A DNA stretch of 64,000 bases from an uncultured Aquimarina sp. (GCA_947498775.1 CANMLL010000002.1:124001-188000), one strand, 5' to 3'. Counted from the first letter of the stretch, positions 7,523-16,684 are shown. A program made the numbers and translations. The notes: generated by a model not told the origin, from the sequence alone.

Positions 7523-9904
7523 ATGTTCGCATTAATACGAAAAGAAATAAACACCTTTTTTGCTTCAGCAATTGGCTATCTTGTTATTGCTATATTTTTA
7601 ATCCTAAACGGGCTTTTTCTATGGGTTTTCAAAGGGCAGTTTAATATCTTAGATAGTGGATTTGCAGATCTTTCTTCCTTTTTTCAAATTGCTCCATGGA
7701 TACTACTCTTCCTTATTCCGGCAATTACTATGCGTAGCTTTTCTGAGGAAAAAAAGCAAGGCACTTTAGAATTGCTACTCACAAAACCAATCAAATTATG
7801 GCAATTGGTTTTAGGAAAATATCTAGGAAGTTTAGTATTGATTCTTATAGCACTCCTCCCAAGTCTACTTTATGTAATTTCTATTTATCAACTGGGTAAC
7901 CCAATGGGCAACCTTGATATAGGTAGTATAATTGGATCCTATATTGCGCTCATATTACTTGCTTCTTCCTATACAGCAATAGGTATATTTTCTTCATCAA
8001 TTTCAAATAACCAGATTATCTCCTTTTTAGTCTCATTATTTCTATGCTTTGCTATTTATTTTGGTTTTAATGCGTTAGCCACTTATGGTGTCGTTCTTTT
8101 TGAGCAATTAGGAATGCAATTACACTTTGAGCGCATGAGTCAAGGGATACTCGATACCAGAGATATATTCTATTTTTTGGGAAGTATTTTTCTTTTTGGA
8201 GCATTAACAATTATTGTTCTTAATAAAAGTGCAAAAAAGGTAAAAATAAAAACCCTGGCCTTGATACTGGTTCTAATAATTAGTATTAATCTTATCACAA
8301 ACTCTTTTTATAATCGTTTTGATCTTACTCAAGATAAACGTTTCACACTCTCACAAGCAACCACAAACTTAATTCTTGAAACGCCCGCTCCAGTAGTAAT
8401 CGATGTTCTTTTGGAAGGTGATTTCCCTTCAGAATTCAAAAAGTTACAATCGGAAGTTAAACAACTGCTAGAAGAGTTCAATGCATTAAATTCTAATTTA
8501 CAATACATCTTCAGCAACCCGTTAGAAGAAGAAGCACTGCGCAATGAAACCATCAACCAATTGCAACAATTCGGGCTTACTCCTATGGAAGTAAGTGTGC
8601 AGGAAAGTGGAAAAACAGAAATCGAAACTATTGTCCCCTGGGCGATTCTTAGTTTTCAGGATCGTAGCGTAAAAATTCCGTTGGTAAAGAATACAATTGG
8701 TGCCACTTCTGAAGAGCGTGTTAACAATTCTATACAACAGTTAGAATATGTGTTTGCAGATGGTCTTACTAAGCTGTTACATCCCAAAAAATATAAAATC
8801 GCAGTACTAAAGGGTAATGGGCAACTGCCCGATGCCAAAATTGCAGATTTTATTCGAACATTACAGGATTACTATTTTGTGGGTGCTTTTACACTGGACT
8901 CTGTATCAAGAGACCCTAAAAAAACATTAAAAGGGCTTCAAAAATTTGATATGATTATCAATGCCAAACCTACTCAGGCTTTTTCAGAAAAAGAAAAATA
9001 TGTTTTGGATCAGTTTATTATGAATGGCGGAAAATCCCTGTGGTTATTAGAATCGACCGCTATAGAAATTGATAGCCTAATGAACCCTGAAGGCTCTTCG
9101 GTTGCGCTGCTGCGAGATCTTAGGCTAGGAGATGCTCTGTTTTCATATGGATTACGGATAAATCCGGTTTTGGTAAATGATCTCTACTCTGCCCCATTGG
9201 TACTAGCCTCCGGTGAAGGAAATGATACGCAATTTACTCCATACCCCTGGTTCTATGAATCCTTAACAAAAAGTAATAGCAATCACCCTATTGTTAAGAA
9301 TATCGAATCGGTTAAGTTTGAGTTTTCAAACCAAATAGACACCCTAAAAAATGGTATAAAAAAGACTATTTTACTAACTAGCTCAGAAAAATCAAAACTA
9401 GAAGGCGTTCCCAAGGAAATTAGATTGGATATCATTCGTAAGAAACCTGATATAAATAGCTACATCGAAGGCCCACAGCATCTGGCCGTATTGTTAGAAG
9501 GCAACTTCAAATCCACATACAAAGACAGAATAAAACCTGTTAAAAACGATTCACATAAAGATAATAGTACAACGACCAAAATGATTGTTGTTGCCGACGG
9601 GGATGTGATTAAAAATCGAATACGAAAAGGGCAGCCTTTAGAATTAGGTTTTGACCCTTACCTTAACCTAAAATATGGCAACAAGGAGTTTTTATTAAAT
9701 AGTGTAAACTATTTGCTAGATGACTCCGGACTCATCGAGGTTCGAAGCAAGGAGATCAAGGTTCCATTTTTGAATATCGAAAAAGTAGTAGCAGAGAAAA
9801 CTTTCTGGCAAACAATTAACCTTTTGGTACCGTTACTGCTACTTGGTGCTTTTGGGTTTACATTTTCGTTACTGCGAAAAAGAAAATATAGAAAAACAGA
9901 ATAA
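7523..9904 (+). CDS. gldFG: Fused gliding-motility ABC transporter permease/substrate-binding protein GldF-GldG
   Basis: 793 residues in one uninterrupted frame. Residues 1 to about 238 are GldF: an ABC-2 type permease with about six membrane segments and the start MFALIRKEINTFFASAIGYL. From about residue 240 the protein continues as GldG: a membrane anchor (KTLALILVLIISINLI), the characteristic RFDLTQDKRFTLS, a long extracytoplasmic domain and a C-terminal membrane helix near 760-785. In Flavobacterium johnsoniae these are two separate genes, both needed for gliding together with the ATPase GldA. Here no stop or new start separates them. GldA is not in the window; the ATPase gene downstream is of another type. 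Confidence 0.9.
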   Translation: MFALIRKEINTFFASAIGYLVIAIFLILNGLFLWVFKGQFNILDSGFADLSSFFQIAPWILLFLIPAITMRSFSEEKKQGTLELLLTKPIKLWQLVLGKYLGSLVLILIALLPSLLYVISIYQLGNPMGNLDIGSIIGSYIALILLASSYTAIGIFSSSISNNQIISFLVSLFLCFAIYFGFNALATYGVVLFEQLGMQLHFERMSQGILDTRDIFYFLGSIFLFGALTIIVLNKSAKKVKIKTLALILVLIISINLITNSFYNRFDLTQDKRFTLSQATTNLILETPAPVVIDVLLEGDFPSEFKKLQSEVKQLLEEFNALNSNLQYIFSNPLEEEALRNETINQLQQFGLTPMEVSVQESGKTEIETIVPWAILSFQDRSVKIPLVKNTIGATSEERVNNSIQQLEYVFADGLTKLLHPKKYKIAVLKGNGQLPDAKIADFIRTLQDYYFVGAFTLDSVSRDPKKTLKGLQKFDMIINAKPTQAFSEKEKYVLDQFIMNGGKSLWLLESTAIEIDSLMNPEGSSVALLRDLRLGDALFSYGLRINPVLVNDLYSAPLVLASGEGNDTQFTPYPWFYESLTKSNSNHPIVKNIESVKFEFSNQIDTLKNGIKKTILLTSSEKSKLEGVPKEIRLDIIRKKPDINSYIEGPQHLAVLLEGNFKSTYKDRIKPVKNDSHKDNSTTTKMIVVADGDVIKNRIRKGQPLELGFDPYLNLKYGNKEFLLNSVNYLLDDSGLIEVRSKEIKVPFLNIEKVVAEKTFWQTINLLVPLLLLGAFGFTFSLLRKRKYRKTE

Positions 9905-9921
9905 AATTCTATTTTCTATAT

Positions 9922-10749
9922 TTGATAAGCACTAAATCCAAAAAATCAAAACCTATCGATCCCGAAAACGTAAATATTGTTCTTAAAACCGAAGATCTTT
10001 CGATTGGCTACCACAATAAAAAAGAATTAAACGTAGTTGCTGCAGATATCAACTTGAAGTTGTACGAAGGAGAATTGATAGGATTGGTTGGAGCCAATGG
10101 GATAGGTAAGTCTACATTGCTTCGTACACTATCTCGTGTGCAACCTGCACTGCATGGAAGCGTTTATTTATCAGACAAAGACCTTACCACATACAAACCT
10201 ATAGCGCTTGCCTCAAAACTTAGTATTGTTCTAACCGAACAAATAGCTTCAAAAAATATTACTGTTCAGGAACTGGTTGCTTTAGGAAGGCAGCCATATA
10301 CCAATTGGGTAGGTAAAATGACCGAAGAAGACATTGAGAAAGTGCGTAAAGCAATTGAAGTAACCCACATCACCGATTTGGTAGCAAAAAGATGCTTTGA
10401 ACTAAGTGACGGACAGCTTCAAAAAGTGTTAATTGCCCGTGCAATAGCCCAAGACACTCCTTTTATCATGCTAGATGAGCCCACCACACACTTAGATGTA
10501 TATCATAAGGCTTATATTTTGAAGCTCTTAAAACGCCTCGCTTTCGAAACCAAAAAAACGATACTTTTCTCGACTCATGAGATCGATTTTGCCATACAGC
10601 TCTGCGATAAGATGATTGTGATGAATACAGATGGGTTTGAGTTTGGTCGCCCCAAAGAATTAGTGCAAGCAAGAGCTTTTTCAGGTTTATTTCCAGAAGA
10701 TCTAATCATTTTTGATGAAAAATCAGGACGTTATAAAGTTAGGAATTAG
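9922..10749 (+). CDS. ABC transporter ATP-binding protein, iron-siderophore/cobalamin (FepC/BtuD) type
   Basis: 275 residues with Walker A GANGIGKS, signature LSDGQLQK, Walker B FIMLDEP and the switch histidine in FSTHEID. The sequence order and the ALGRQPYTNW segment match ATPases of siderophore, haem and cobalamin importers rather than GldA. No permease or binding protein of that system is nearby, so it is an orphan ATPase that must pair with a permease encoded elsewhere. There is no ATG: the frame opens with a TTG at 9922, 17 bp after the gldFG stop, and no internal methionine precedes Walker A. It is probably co-transcribed with gldFG. Confidence 0.85.
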   Translation: MISTKSKKSKPIDPENVNIVLKTEDLSIGYHNKKELNVVAADINLKLYEGELIGLVGANGIGKSTLLRTLSRVQPALHGSVYLSDKDLTTYKPIALASKLSIVLTEQIASKNITVQELVALGRQPYTNWVGKMTEEDIEKVRKAIEVTHITDLVAKRCFELSDGQLQKVLIARAIAQDTPFIMLDEPTTHLDVYHKAYILKLLKRLAFETKKTILFSTHEIDFAIQLCDKMIVMNTDGFEFGRPKELVQARAFSGLFPEDLIIFDEKSGRYKVRN

Positions 10750-10814
10750 TAACCTTTGCTCTTTTCTTAATTTAATTCTTCAAAACTTCTCCCTCCATTT
10801 TCATTGCTTATATT

Positions 10815-10822
10815 TATCTTTG
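10815..10822 (+). promoter_or_regulatory. Candidate -7 element (TATCTTTG) of rmuC
   Basis: A TAnnTTTG match 17 bp before the rmuC start codon. The nearest TTG upstream is too close for a standard -33 box. Confidence 0.4.
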
Positions 10823-10839
10823 AATAAACAACAGATTTC

Positions 10840-12189
10840 ATGTCAGAATACACACCGATCATTATTACCGTTGGGGTAATTGCTGTATCGATCGCTATAG
10901 GTTTCTTTATTGGTAAATATGTCGCCTCACTAAAAAACAAAAGTGAAAAAAGCGCTGTTACAGAAAGAGCGAATCAATTACAGTTTCAGTTTGAAGAATT
11001 CAAAAAATCTTCAGAAAACCACCTTTCAGAACTTACCAAAGAAAGAGAAGAGATACGCAGAGAGAAGGATTTTCTAAATACCGAACTTACGCGCCGTAAC
11101 GCTGAATTTGAAAACCTTCAATTAAAAAATAGTGAGCAAAAGGATGAAGTAGAAAAGCTGCAGGAAAAATTCACTAAAGAATTTGAAAATCTAGCCAATA
11201 AGATATTAGATGAAAAATCAATCAAGTTTACAGAACAAAATAAAGAAAACATCAAAAATATTCTGACACCGCTGCAGGAAAAGATCAACACCTTTGAGAA
11301 AAAAGTAGAGCAAACGCATAAAGAAAGTATCGACTATCATGCCGCATTGCGCCAGCAAATAGTAGGGCTTAAAGATCTGAACGAACAAATGAGCAAAGAA
11401 GCAACCAACTTGACCAAAGCGTTAAAAGGAGATAGTAAAATGCAAGGAAATTGGGGTGAATTGGTACTAGAGCGTGTTCTTGAAAAATCAGGACTTGAAA
11501 AAGATCGTGAATATTATGTGCAACAAAGTTTTACCAAAGAAGATGGTGAGCGTGTTTTACCGGATGTTGTAATATACCTACCTGATAACAAAAAGATGGT
11601 AATCGATTCTAAAGTAACCCTTACTGCCTACGAGCGCTATGTAAATGAAGATGACGAAAACTTAAAAAGCAGTTATCTCAAAGAACATATCATTTCTTTA
11701 AAGCGTCATGTTGATCAACTTTCAGAAAAAAATTATCAGGATCTATACGATATAGAATCTCCAGATTTTGTGTTACTTTTTGTACCTATCGAACCCGCAT
11801 TTGCGATTGCTATCAATCAGGATAACAAGTTGTACAATCAAGCTTTCGAAAAAAACATCGTGATTGTGACCCCGTCTACCCTTCTAGCCACGTTACGTAC
11901 TATTGATACGATGTGGAATAATGAAAAACAGCAACGCAATGCCATCGAAATTGCTCGCCAGGCAGGAGCTTTATATGATAAGTTCGAAGGCTTGGTAAAA
12001 GATCTTACTGGGGTCGGTAAAAAGCTAGATGATGCTAAAAAAGATTATTCGGCTGCGATGAATAAGCTAGTCGAAGGCCGAGGAAATTTAATCACTAGCG
12101 TAGAAAAACTAAAAAAAATGGGAGCCAAAGCCAAAAAATCATTACCAGAGGCCATTATAAAAAGAGCTGCCAATGATGACGAAGTTTAA
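10840..12189 (+). CDS. rmuC: DNA recombination protein RmuC
   Basis: 449 residues. One N-terminal membrane segment (about 5-27), a long charged coiled coil (about 35-190), then the RmuC nuclease-like domain with the conserved MQGNWGE...LE segment, LPDVVIYLPD, VIDSKVTL and the FVPIEPAFA stretch. RmuC limits rearrangements at inverted repeats in E. coli. The VIDSKVTL segment is the PD-(D/E)xK-like core. A -7 element lies just upstream, so this probably starts a transcript that continues into the small membrane protein 12 bp downstream. Confidence 0.95.
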   Translation: MSEYTPIIITVGVIAVSIAIGFFIGKYVASLKNKSEKSAVTERANQLQFQFEEFKKSSENHLSELTKEREEIRREKDFLNTELTRRNAEFENLQLKNSEQKDEVEKLQEKFTKEFENLANKILDEKSIKFTEQNKENIKNILTPLQEKINTFEKKVEQTHKESIDYHAALRQQIVGLKDLNEQMSKEATNLTKALKGDSKMQGNWGELVLERVLEKSGLEKDREYYVQQSFTKEDGERVLPDVVIYLPDNKKMVIDSKVTLTAYERYVNEDDENLKSSYLKEHIISLKRHVDQLSEKNYQDLYDIESPDFVLLFVPIEPAFAIAINQDNKLYNQAFEKNIVIVTPSTLLATLRTIDTMWNNEKQQRNAIEIARQAGALYDKFEGLVKDLTGVGKKLDDAKKDYSAAMNKLVEGRGNLITSVEKLKKMGAKAKKSLPEAIIKRAANDDEV

Positions 12190-12201
12190 AGCCTAGTTAC
12201 T

Positions 12202-12537
12202 ATGGAACCGAGCATTACCAAAATACTCTCTTTTATTCTTTTAGGAATTTTAACCTCTATGGGACAAGTATTAATATTAGGGATATGTCTTTACTATATT
12301 TATAAAATTGGTTCTAAAAAAGATAGTATATTAGTACTTCTAGGAAGTATGATTTGGTTACTATGCAGTATTTCAACTCTTGTCGCAACTTTATACGTCA
12401 GAGTATGGGGTACTGAAACTTATCAACTAGTTACCTATGCTATACAAGGCTTTTCTTTTTTTGGATCTCTTCTCTTTGTAATTGGCTTTTTTCTATTAAT
12501 TAGAAGAGTAGTAAAAAAACAATATATTAATCCTTGA
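12202..12537 (+). CDS. Small integral membrane protein, function unknown
   Basis: 111 residues with three clear hydrophobic segments (about 8-34, 43-66, 79-101) and a basic C-terminal tail (RRVVKKQY). No recognisable family motif. It is packed between rmuC (12 bp) and the serine hydrolase gene (6 bp), which suggests co-transcription. Confidence 0.7.
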   Translation: MEPSITKILSFILLGILTSMGQVLILGICLYYIYKIGSKKDSILVLLGSMIWLLCSISTLVATLYVRVWGTETYQLVTYAIQGFSFFGSLLFVIGFFLLIRRVVKKQYINP

Positions 12538-12543
12538 CCATTC

Positions 12544-13695
12544 ATGAAAAATAAATATCTCATAGTATTTTTATATCTCTTATTTGTTACTAATATTTTT
12601 GTAGCACAACAAACTTATTTCCCAGAACAAGGAAATTGGAAAGAAAAAACACCTTCAGAATTTAAGATTGATACTCAAAAGCTTCAAGAGGCTATTCAAT
12701 TTGCTAAGGATACTGAATATTCAGGAGCCAAGGATCTTCGGCAGGCAATATTAAAAGGTTTCGAACGTGAACCCTACCATAAAATATTGGGTCTGACCAA
12801 GAAGAGAGGTGGTCCGGCAGGGTTAATCATTAAAGACGGATATATCATTGCAAAATGGGGAGATGTTGATCGTGTAGACATGACGTTTAGTGTGACCAAA
12901 AGCTATTTATCTACGATGGCTGGACTAGCTGTAGATAAAGGGTTAATACCATCTGTAGATGATCATACCTACAAACATATCTGGGATCACACCTTTGATG
13001 GTGCGCATAATAAAAAAATAACATGGCGACATCTATTGACACAATCATCAGACTGGTCAGGTCAGTTGTGGGGTGGATACGACTGGGCCGATCGCCCACC
13101 AAGAGAAGGTGGTATCGATGATTGGAAACTTAGAAAGTTAAATGAACCGGGAACCGTTTTTGAATATAATGACGTACGTGTAAATGTCCTGGCCTATTCT
13201 TTACTGAATGTTTGGAGAAAACCATTACCACAGGTATTAAAAGAAAAAATTATGGATCCCATCGGTGCCTCGACCACATGGAGATGGTATGGGTATACTA
13301 ATTCATGGGTGAATATTGACGGAATTAAAATGCAATCTGTAAGTGGTGGAGGCCACTCTGGTGGTGGATTATTTATCAATACTCTTGATCATGCCCGATT
13401 TGGTCTTTTGTTTTTAAATAATGGTAACTGGAATGGGAAACAATTGCTTTCTAAAGAATGGATACAAGAAGCCGCAAAACCATCTCAAGCAAATCCAAAC
13501 TATGGGTTTATGTGGTGGTTGAATCAAAAAGGGAACAGGCACTGGGCAGGATTACCAGAACATTTGTATTATGCCGCAGGATTTGGAGGTAATTTTATCG
13601 TTATTGATCAAAAACAAAATCTAGTTGTGGTAACGAGATGGCTAGAACCAAATCAAATCGATGAATTTATGACCAAGGTCTATAAAGCATTATAA
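12544..13695 (+). CDS. Secreted serine hydrolase of the beta-lactamase/class C family
   Basis: 383 residues with a signal peptide (about 1-21). The SxxK catalytic tetrad is Ser116-Val-Thr-Lys119 (TFSVTKSYL), the Tyr-x-Asn-like motif is Tyr208-Asn-Asp (FEYNDVRVN), and a glycine-rich GGGHSGGGLF segment follows. Length and motifs fit the esterase EstB / D-aminopeptidase / penicillin-binding-like group. No evidence points to antibiotic resistance. Probable periplasmic esterase or peptidase with unknown substrate. The downstream gene starts 3 bp after its stop. Confidence 0.88.
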   Translation: MKNKYLIVFLYLLFVTNIFVAQQTYFPEQGNWKEKTPSEFKIDTQKLQEAIQFAKDTEYSGAKDLRQAILKGFEREPYHKILGLTKKRGGPAGLIIKDGYIIAKWGDVDRVDMTFSVTKSYLSTMAGLAVDKGLIPSVDDHTYKHIWDHTFDGAHNKKITWRHLLTQSSDWSGQLWGGYDWADRPPREGGIDDWKLRKLNEPGTVFEYNDVRVNVLAYSLLNVWRKPLPQVLKEKIMDPIGASTTWRWYGYTNSWVNIDGIKMQSVSGGGHSGGGLFINTLDHARFGLLFLNNGNWNGKQLLSKEWIQEAAKPSQANPNYGFMWWLNQKGNRHWAGLPEHLYYAAGFGGNFIVIDQKQNLVVVTRWLEPNQIDEFMTKVYKAL

Positions 13696-13697
13696 AT

Positions 13698-14066
13698 ATG
13701 AAAAAAGTATTAGCTATTATAATCGTTGTAATTCTTGCTCTTTTTGCAGCTTGGTATGCCTTTGTGTACTACGCATCTTATAGTGAAGGAAGCAGAAGTG
13801 GTGAACTCATAAAGTTTAGCAATAAAGGCGTAATTATAAAGACCTGGGAAGGCGAGATTAGTCAAGGAATCTCGGGAGCACAGATATTTAGTTTTTCTGT
13901 AGAAGATAAAGAAAAAAATATCATCAAAAAACTTGAAAAACTACAAGGAAGATATGTAAAACTAAAATATAAAGAACGTTTTGCCAAGATTTCCTGGCTT
14001 GGTGATACAAAATACTTTATAATAGATGTGGTGGAAGAAGTATCTCCACATTTCAGGAATAGATAA
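13698..14066 (+). CDS. Small membrane-anchored conserved protein
   Basis: 122 residues with one N-terminal hydrophobic helix (about 4-27) and a beta-rich domain containing KTWEGEISQGISGAQIFSFSV and WLGDTKYFI. Homologues are widespread in Flavobacteriia and often mislabelled 6-phosphogluconate dehydrogenase; there is no Rossmann fold or dehydrogenase motif here. It starts 3 bp after the serine hydrolase stop, so it is almost certainly in the same operon. Confidence 0.75.
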   Translation: MKKVLAIIIVVILALFAAWYAFVYYASYSEGSRSGELIKFSNKGVIIKTWEGEISQGISGAQIFSFSVEDKEKNIIKKLEKLQGRYVKLKYKERFAKISWLGDTKYFIIDVVEEVSPHFRNR

Positions 14067-14107
14067 ACCCATCATATTATTCTCTAAAATTTAAATACAA
14101 TATTCTT

Positions 14108-14920
14108 ATGAAAACAAAGATTAGTTTTATTGTGTTATGTCTTACAATAATCTGCACACTTAGTTGTAACAATTCAAAGAGTACAGATGAAATCAAAAAA
14201 ACAGCTGCTCAATACCTTGACTATGGTGTTTTGAAAGATAGTGTATATACAAACAAGTTCTTTGGTATCAACATACCAATTTCAAAAGATTTTATGGTAC
14301 TTTCAAAGAACAACGCTATAAAACAATCAAAAAACACAGATACTTTATCGCAAAAAAATACTACCAAAGGTATACGTATAAGCGCACTTGAAACTGAGGT
14401 ATTGTTACAAATAGGAGAAAAAATTCCTGAATTAGATGATGTTTTAAAAGATAGTTCCAAGTTGAGAGAATATTTTTTTAAGGGAACAACTACAAAAAAT
14501 GCACTAGGTACATCGACCCAAATTAATGCCTATATGTTTGTAATGGCCAGCAATATTTCAAATTTAAATCTCAAAACTACAGAATCTTATGTTGATGATT
14601 TAAATGAAGGATATGTCTTCAACCAAAATAAAAATAGAGAAAAAAGAAAAATTGATGGAATTGATTTTTATACTATAAAATGGTCTACAATCCCAAGAGA
14701 TTTTGAGTCAGGAAATCTAAAAATACTAAACGAAGTACACAGCACGTTTACCGGAAAAAAGAAAAGCGCGATTGGTTTTGTAACTGAAATCAATGGTGTA
14801 GTACTTTCAATTTTTATTATGTATTACCTGGATGAACAAAAAGACATGTTCTTAGATATTCTTGACAATATTACTATCGAAGATACAAGAAAACAAATTT
14901 CAGATTTTATCTCTAAATAA
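14108..14920 (+). CDS. Predicted lipoprotein, function unknown
   Basis: 270 residues with a lipoprotein signal ending at Cys20 (CTLSC). The mature part is hydrophilic with no recognised domain. It follows the small membrane protein by 41 bp and precedes the thioesterase by 20 bp on the same strand, so it may belong to one transcript. Confidence 0.7.
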   Translation: MKTKISFIVLCLTIICTLSCNNSKSTDEIKKTAAQYLDYGVLKDSVYTNKFFGINIPISKDFMVLSKNNAIKQSKNTDTLSQKNTTKGIRISALETEVLLQIGEKIPELDDVLKDSSKLREYFFKGTTTKNALGTSTQINAYMFVMASNISNLNLKTTESYVDDLNEGYVFNQNKNREKRKIDGIDFYTIKWSTIPRDFESGNLKILNEVHSTFTGKKKSAIGFVTEINGVVLSIFIMYYLDEQKDMFLDILDNITIEDTRKQISDFISK

Positions 14921-14940
14921 AAATAAACCTGTTGTATAAA

Positions 14941-15483
14941 ATGGAAAAGTATAAAACAAACAGAGCTTCCAGAATAACCATTTCGCAGTTGATGCTCCCC
15001 TCCCATTCAAATTTTAGCGGGAAGATACATGGAGGTTATATTTTATCGCTCATGGATCAAATCGCTTTTGCCTGTGCCTCCAAACATTCTGAAGCATATT
15101 GTGTTACCGCAAGTGTAGATAAAGTTGATTTCTTAAAACCTATTGAAGTAGGTGAATTAGTTACCCTCAAAGCTTCTGTAAACCACGTTGGAAAAACCTC
15201 TATGGTAGTTGGGCTTCGGGTAGAAGCCGAAAATATACAAACAGGAACTATAAAACATTGCAACTCTAGCTATTTTACTATGGTAGCAAAAAATAAGGAA
15301 GGAAAAAGCATTGCTATACCAGGATTAATTCTTGAAAATAAAACCGCTATACGTCGATTTGTGAGAAGTATCATTCGTAAAGATGAGGCAAAAGCAAGAC
15401 GCGATCGTTTTAAAGCTTCAGAATTTGAACTTGAATCTTACCTTGAAATTCTTAAGGAATATAATGTAAAGATCAATTTATAA
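14941..15483 (+). CDS. Acyl-CoA thioesterase, hotdog fold (YciA/BACH type)
   Basis: 180 residues. The hotdog signature is clear: HGGYILSLMDQIAFACASKH followed by CVTASVDKVDFLKPIEVGELV. The conserved Asp in LMDQ is the usual catalytic residue of the type. It hydrolyses acyl-CoA to free fatty acid and CoA in the cytoplasm; chain preference is not readable. An in-frame TTG exists at 14932, but the ATG at 14941 gives the better start. Confidence 0.9.
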   Translation: MEKYKTNRASRITISQLMLPSHSNFSGKIHGGYILSLMDQIAFACASKHSEAYCVTASVDKVDFLKPIEVGELVTLKASVNHVGKTSMVVGLRVEAENIQTGTIKHCNSSYFTMVAKNKEGKSIAIPGLILENKTAIRRFVRSIIRKDEAKARRDRFKASEFELESYLEILKEYNVKINL

Positions 15484-15497
15484 TTAATTTTCAGTTA

Positions 15498-15528
15498 TTG
15501 CGTTATTATAGCAATTGCTATAATCTTT
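15498..15528 (+). promoter_or_regulatory. Promoter overlapped by a 20-bp perfect palindrome
   Basis: TTG at 15498-15500 and a TAATCTTTG-like -7 region at 15521-15529 form a near-consensus promoter with a 20-bp spacer. A perfect 20-bp palindrome (arm ATTATAGCAA) fills 15505-15524, covering the spacer and the start of the -7 box. This is the geometry of a repressor operator for the cytochrome lipoprotein gene. Confidence 0.55.
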
Positions 15529-15555
15529 GTATATTTCTACAAAAAACCCCAAGCT

Positions 15556-15945
15556 ATGAAAAGTATTCTAAAAAAGTTCTTAGTAATTTTTATTGCCCTC
15601 CTCTGTTTTAATTGTGGTAGTGATGATAGTAATGAACCTGATATGGGAGGAGATCCCGATCCGCCGGTGAATCCTGATCCTATCCCAGGCAAGACGACTA
15701 CTTATGAAGCAGACGTTAAAGCTATAATGGATGCACAATGTATACGATGTCATACATCTCCGCCGTTAGAAGGAGCTCCATTTCCATTACGAACATATCA
15801 AGAAACGCTCATTGGCATAAATAGAGGCCTTGTTGACAGAATGGATAAAGATGATAGAAACATTATGCCTCCTTCAGGTCGATTACCACAAGAAACAATT
15901 GATATTATTCTGGATTGGGACGCAGATGGTTTATTAGAAAACTAA
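15556..15945 (+). CDS. Small cytochrome c-type lipoprotein
   Basis: 129 residues. Lipoprotein signal with Cys20, an acidic proline-rich linker (DPDPPVNPDP), then a single haem-binding motif Cys62-Ile-Arg-Cys65-His66. A likely distal ligand is Met104 in NIMPPSGRL. The fold fits small c-type cytochromes (planctomycete-type/YfcC-like) anchored to a membrane facing the periplasm or outside. It is monocistronic with its own promoter, which carries a strong palindrome. The electron partner is unknown. Confidence 0.85.
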   Translation: MKSILKKFLVIFIALLCFNCGSDDSNEPDMGGDPDPPVNPDPIPGKTTTYEADVKAIMDAQCIRCHTSPPLEGAPFPLRTYQETLIGINRGLVDRMDKDDRNIMPPSGRLPQETIDIILDWDADGLLEN

Positions 15946-16133
15946 ACTACCGTACTGAAAGTGCAGGGATTTTGATACGCAATACATTACTTTTTGTTAC
16001 CTGTTAACAGTTATTTGGTTTAGCGATTGACAACACATAACTTTTAGCTAGAAAAACAGATTTTTTCATGGTACTAAAGTTATGCAATGAAATTGCTGAG
16101 CTTTTACCCATATCCGGGACCAGTAGTAAACAG

Positions 16134-16487
16134 CTATTTATAGTTTACTGCATCCTGACCTTTATAAAATCTTTTGATAGCCATACTATTTTCAGAATAT
16201 ATCTTTATAAGGTAATATCCTTTTCTTAATTCTGAAACGTCCAGTTCTCTGTCTAAGTGAAGTTTTTTGTCTATTCTAATAAATCCAGCTTTATCAATAA
16301 TCTTTACATGAAGAGATTGGCTTGGTCTATTAGTTTCAATTTTCACAAATTCTGAAGTTATTGCTGGCTTTATTTCAAAAGAAAATACCTCATCATTTAG
16401 CATTATTAGGTCCGTATTATTCACTTCATTCGGATACAAAAAAGAAACACTCATTAGAAACAGCATTAATACTAGTAATTTTTTCAT
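16134..16487 (-). CDS. Small exported protein resembling a stand-alone T9SS type A sorting domain
   Basis: 117 residues: a signal peptide (about 1-19) followed directly by about 90 residues with the pattern of the type IX C-terminal sorting domain (SFEIKPAITSEF..., VKIIDKAGFI..., LDVSELRKGYYLIKIYS..., IKRFYKG). No passenger domain is present. It may be a degenerate sorting domain, a small immunoglobulin-like periplasmic protein, or the remains of a larger T9SS cargo. It is monocistronic; the 188-bp downstream and 257-bp upstream spaces show nothing clear apart from AT-rich sequence. Confidence 0.6.
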   Translation of the reverse strand: MKKLLVLMLFLMSVSFLYPNEVNNTDLIMLNDEVFSFEIKPAITSEFVKIETNRPSQSLHVKIIDKAGFIRIDKKLHLDRELDVSELRKGYYLIKIYSENSMAIKRFYKGQDAVNYK

Positions 16488-16684
16488 AATATATTGTTTT
16501 AAATAGTTACTGTAATTTGATCTGTAAATACATGTTTAAAACCTAGAACACTCAAAAACCAATAATGTACTATATACACACACTTAATTAATATAATTAC
16601 TACAATATACTAATAGTTTTACTATCAAAAGTTAATAAAAGCACAAATGGGACAGTATTTAACGTATTTTTAGAAAAACTTATA

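Noticed and set aside
12544..13695. Serine hydrolase as an antibiotic-resistance beta-lactamase
   Set aside because: Only the shared SxxK fold motifs are present; many esterases and peptidases have the same, and no resistance context exists.
13698..14066. Label 6-phosphogluconate dehydrogenase for the 122-residue protein
   Set aside because: No nucleotide-binding fold; a small anchored beta-rich protein instead.
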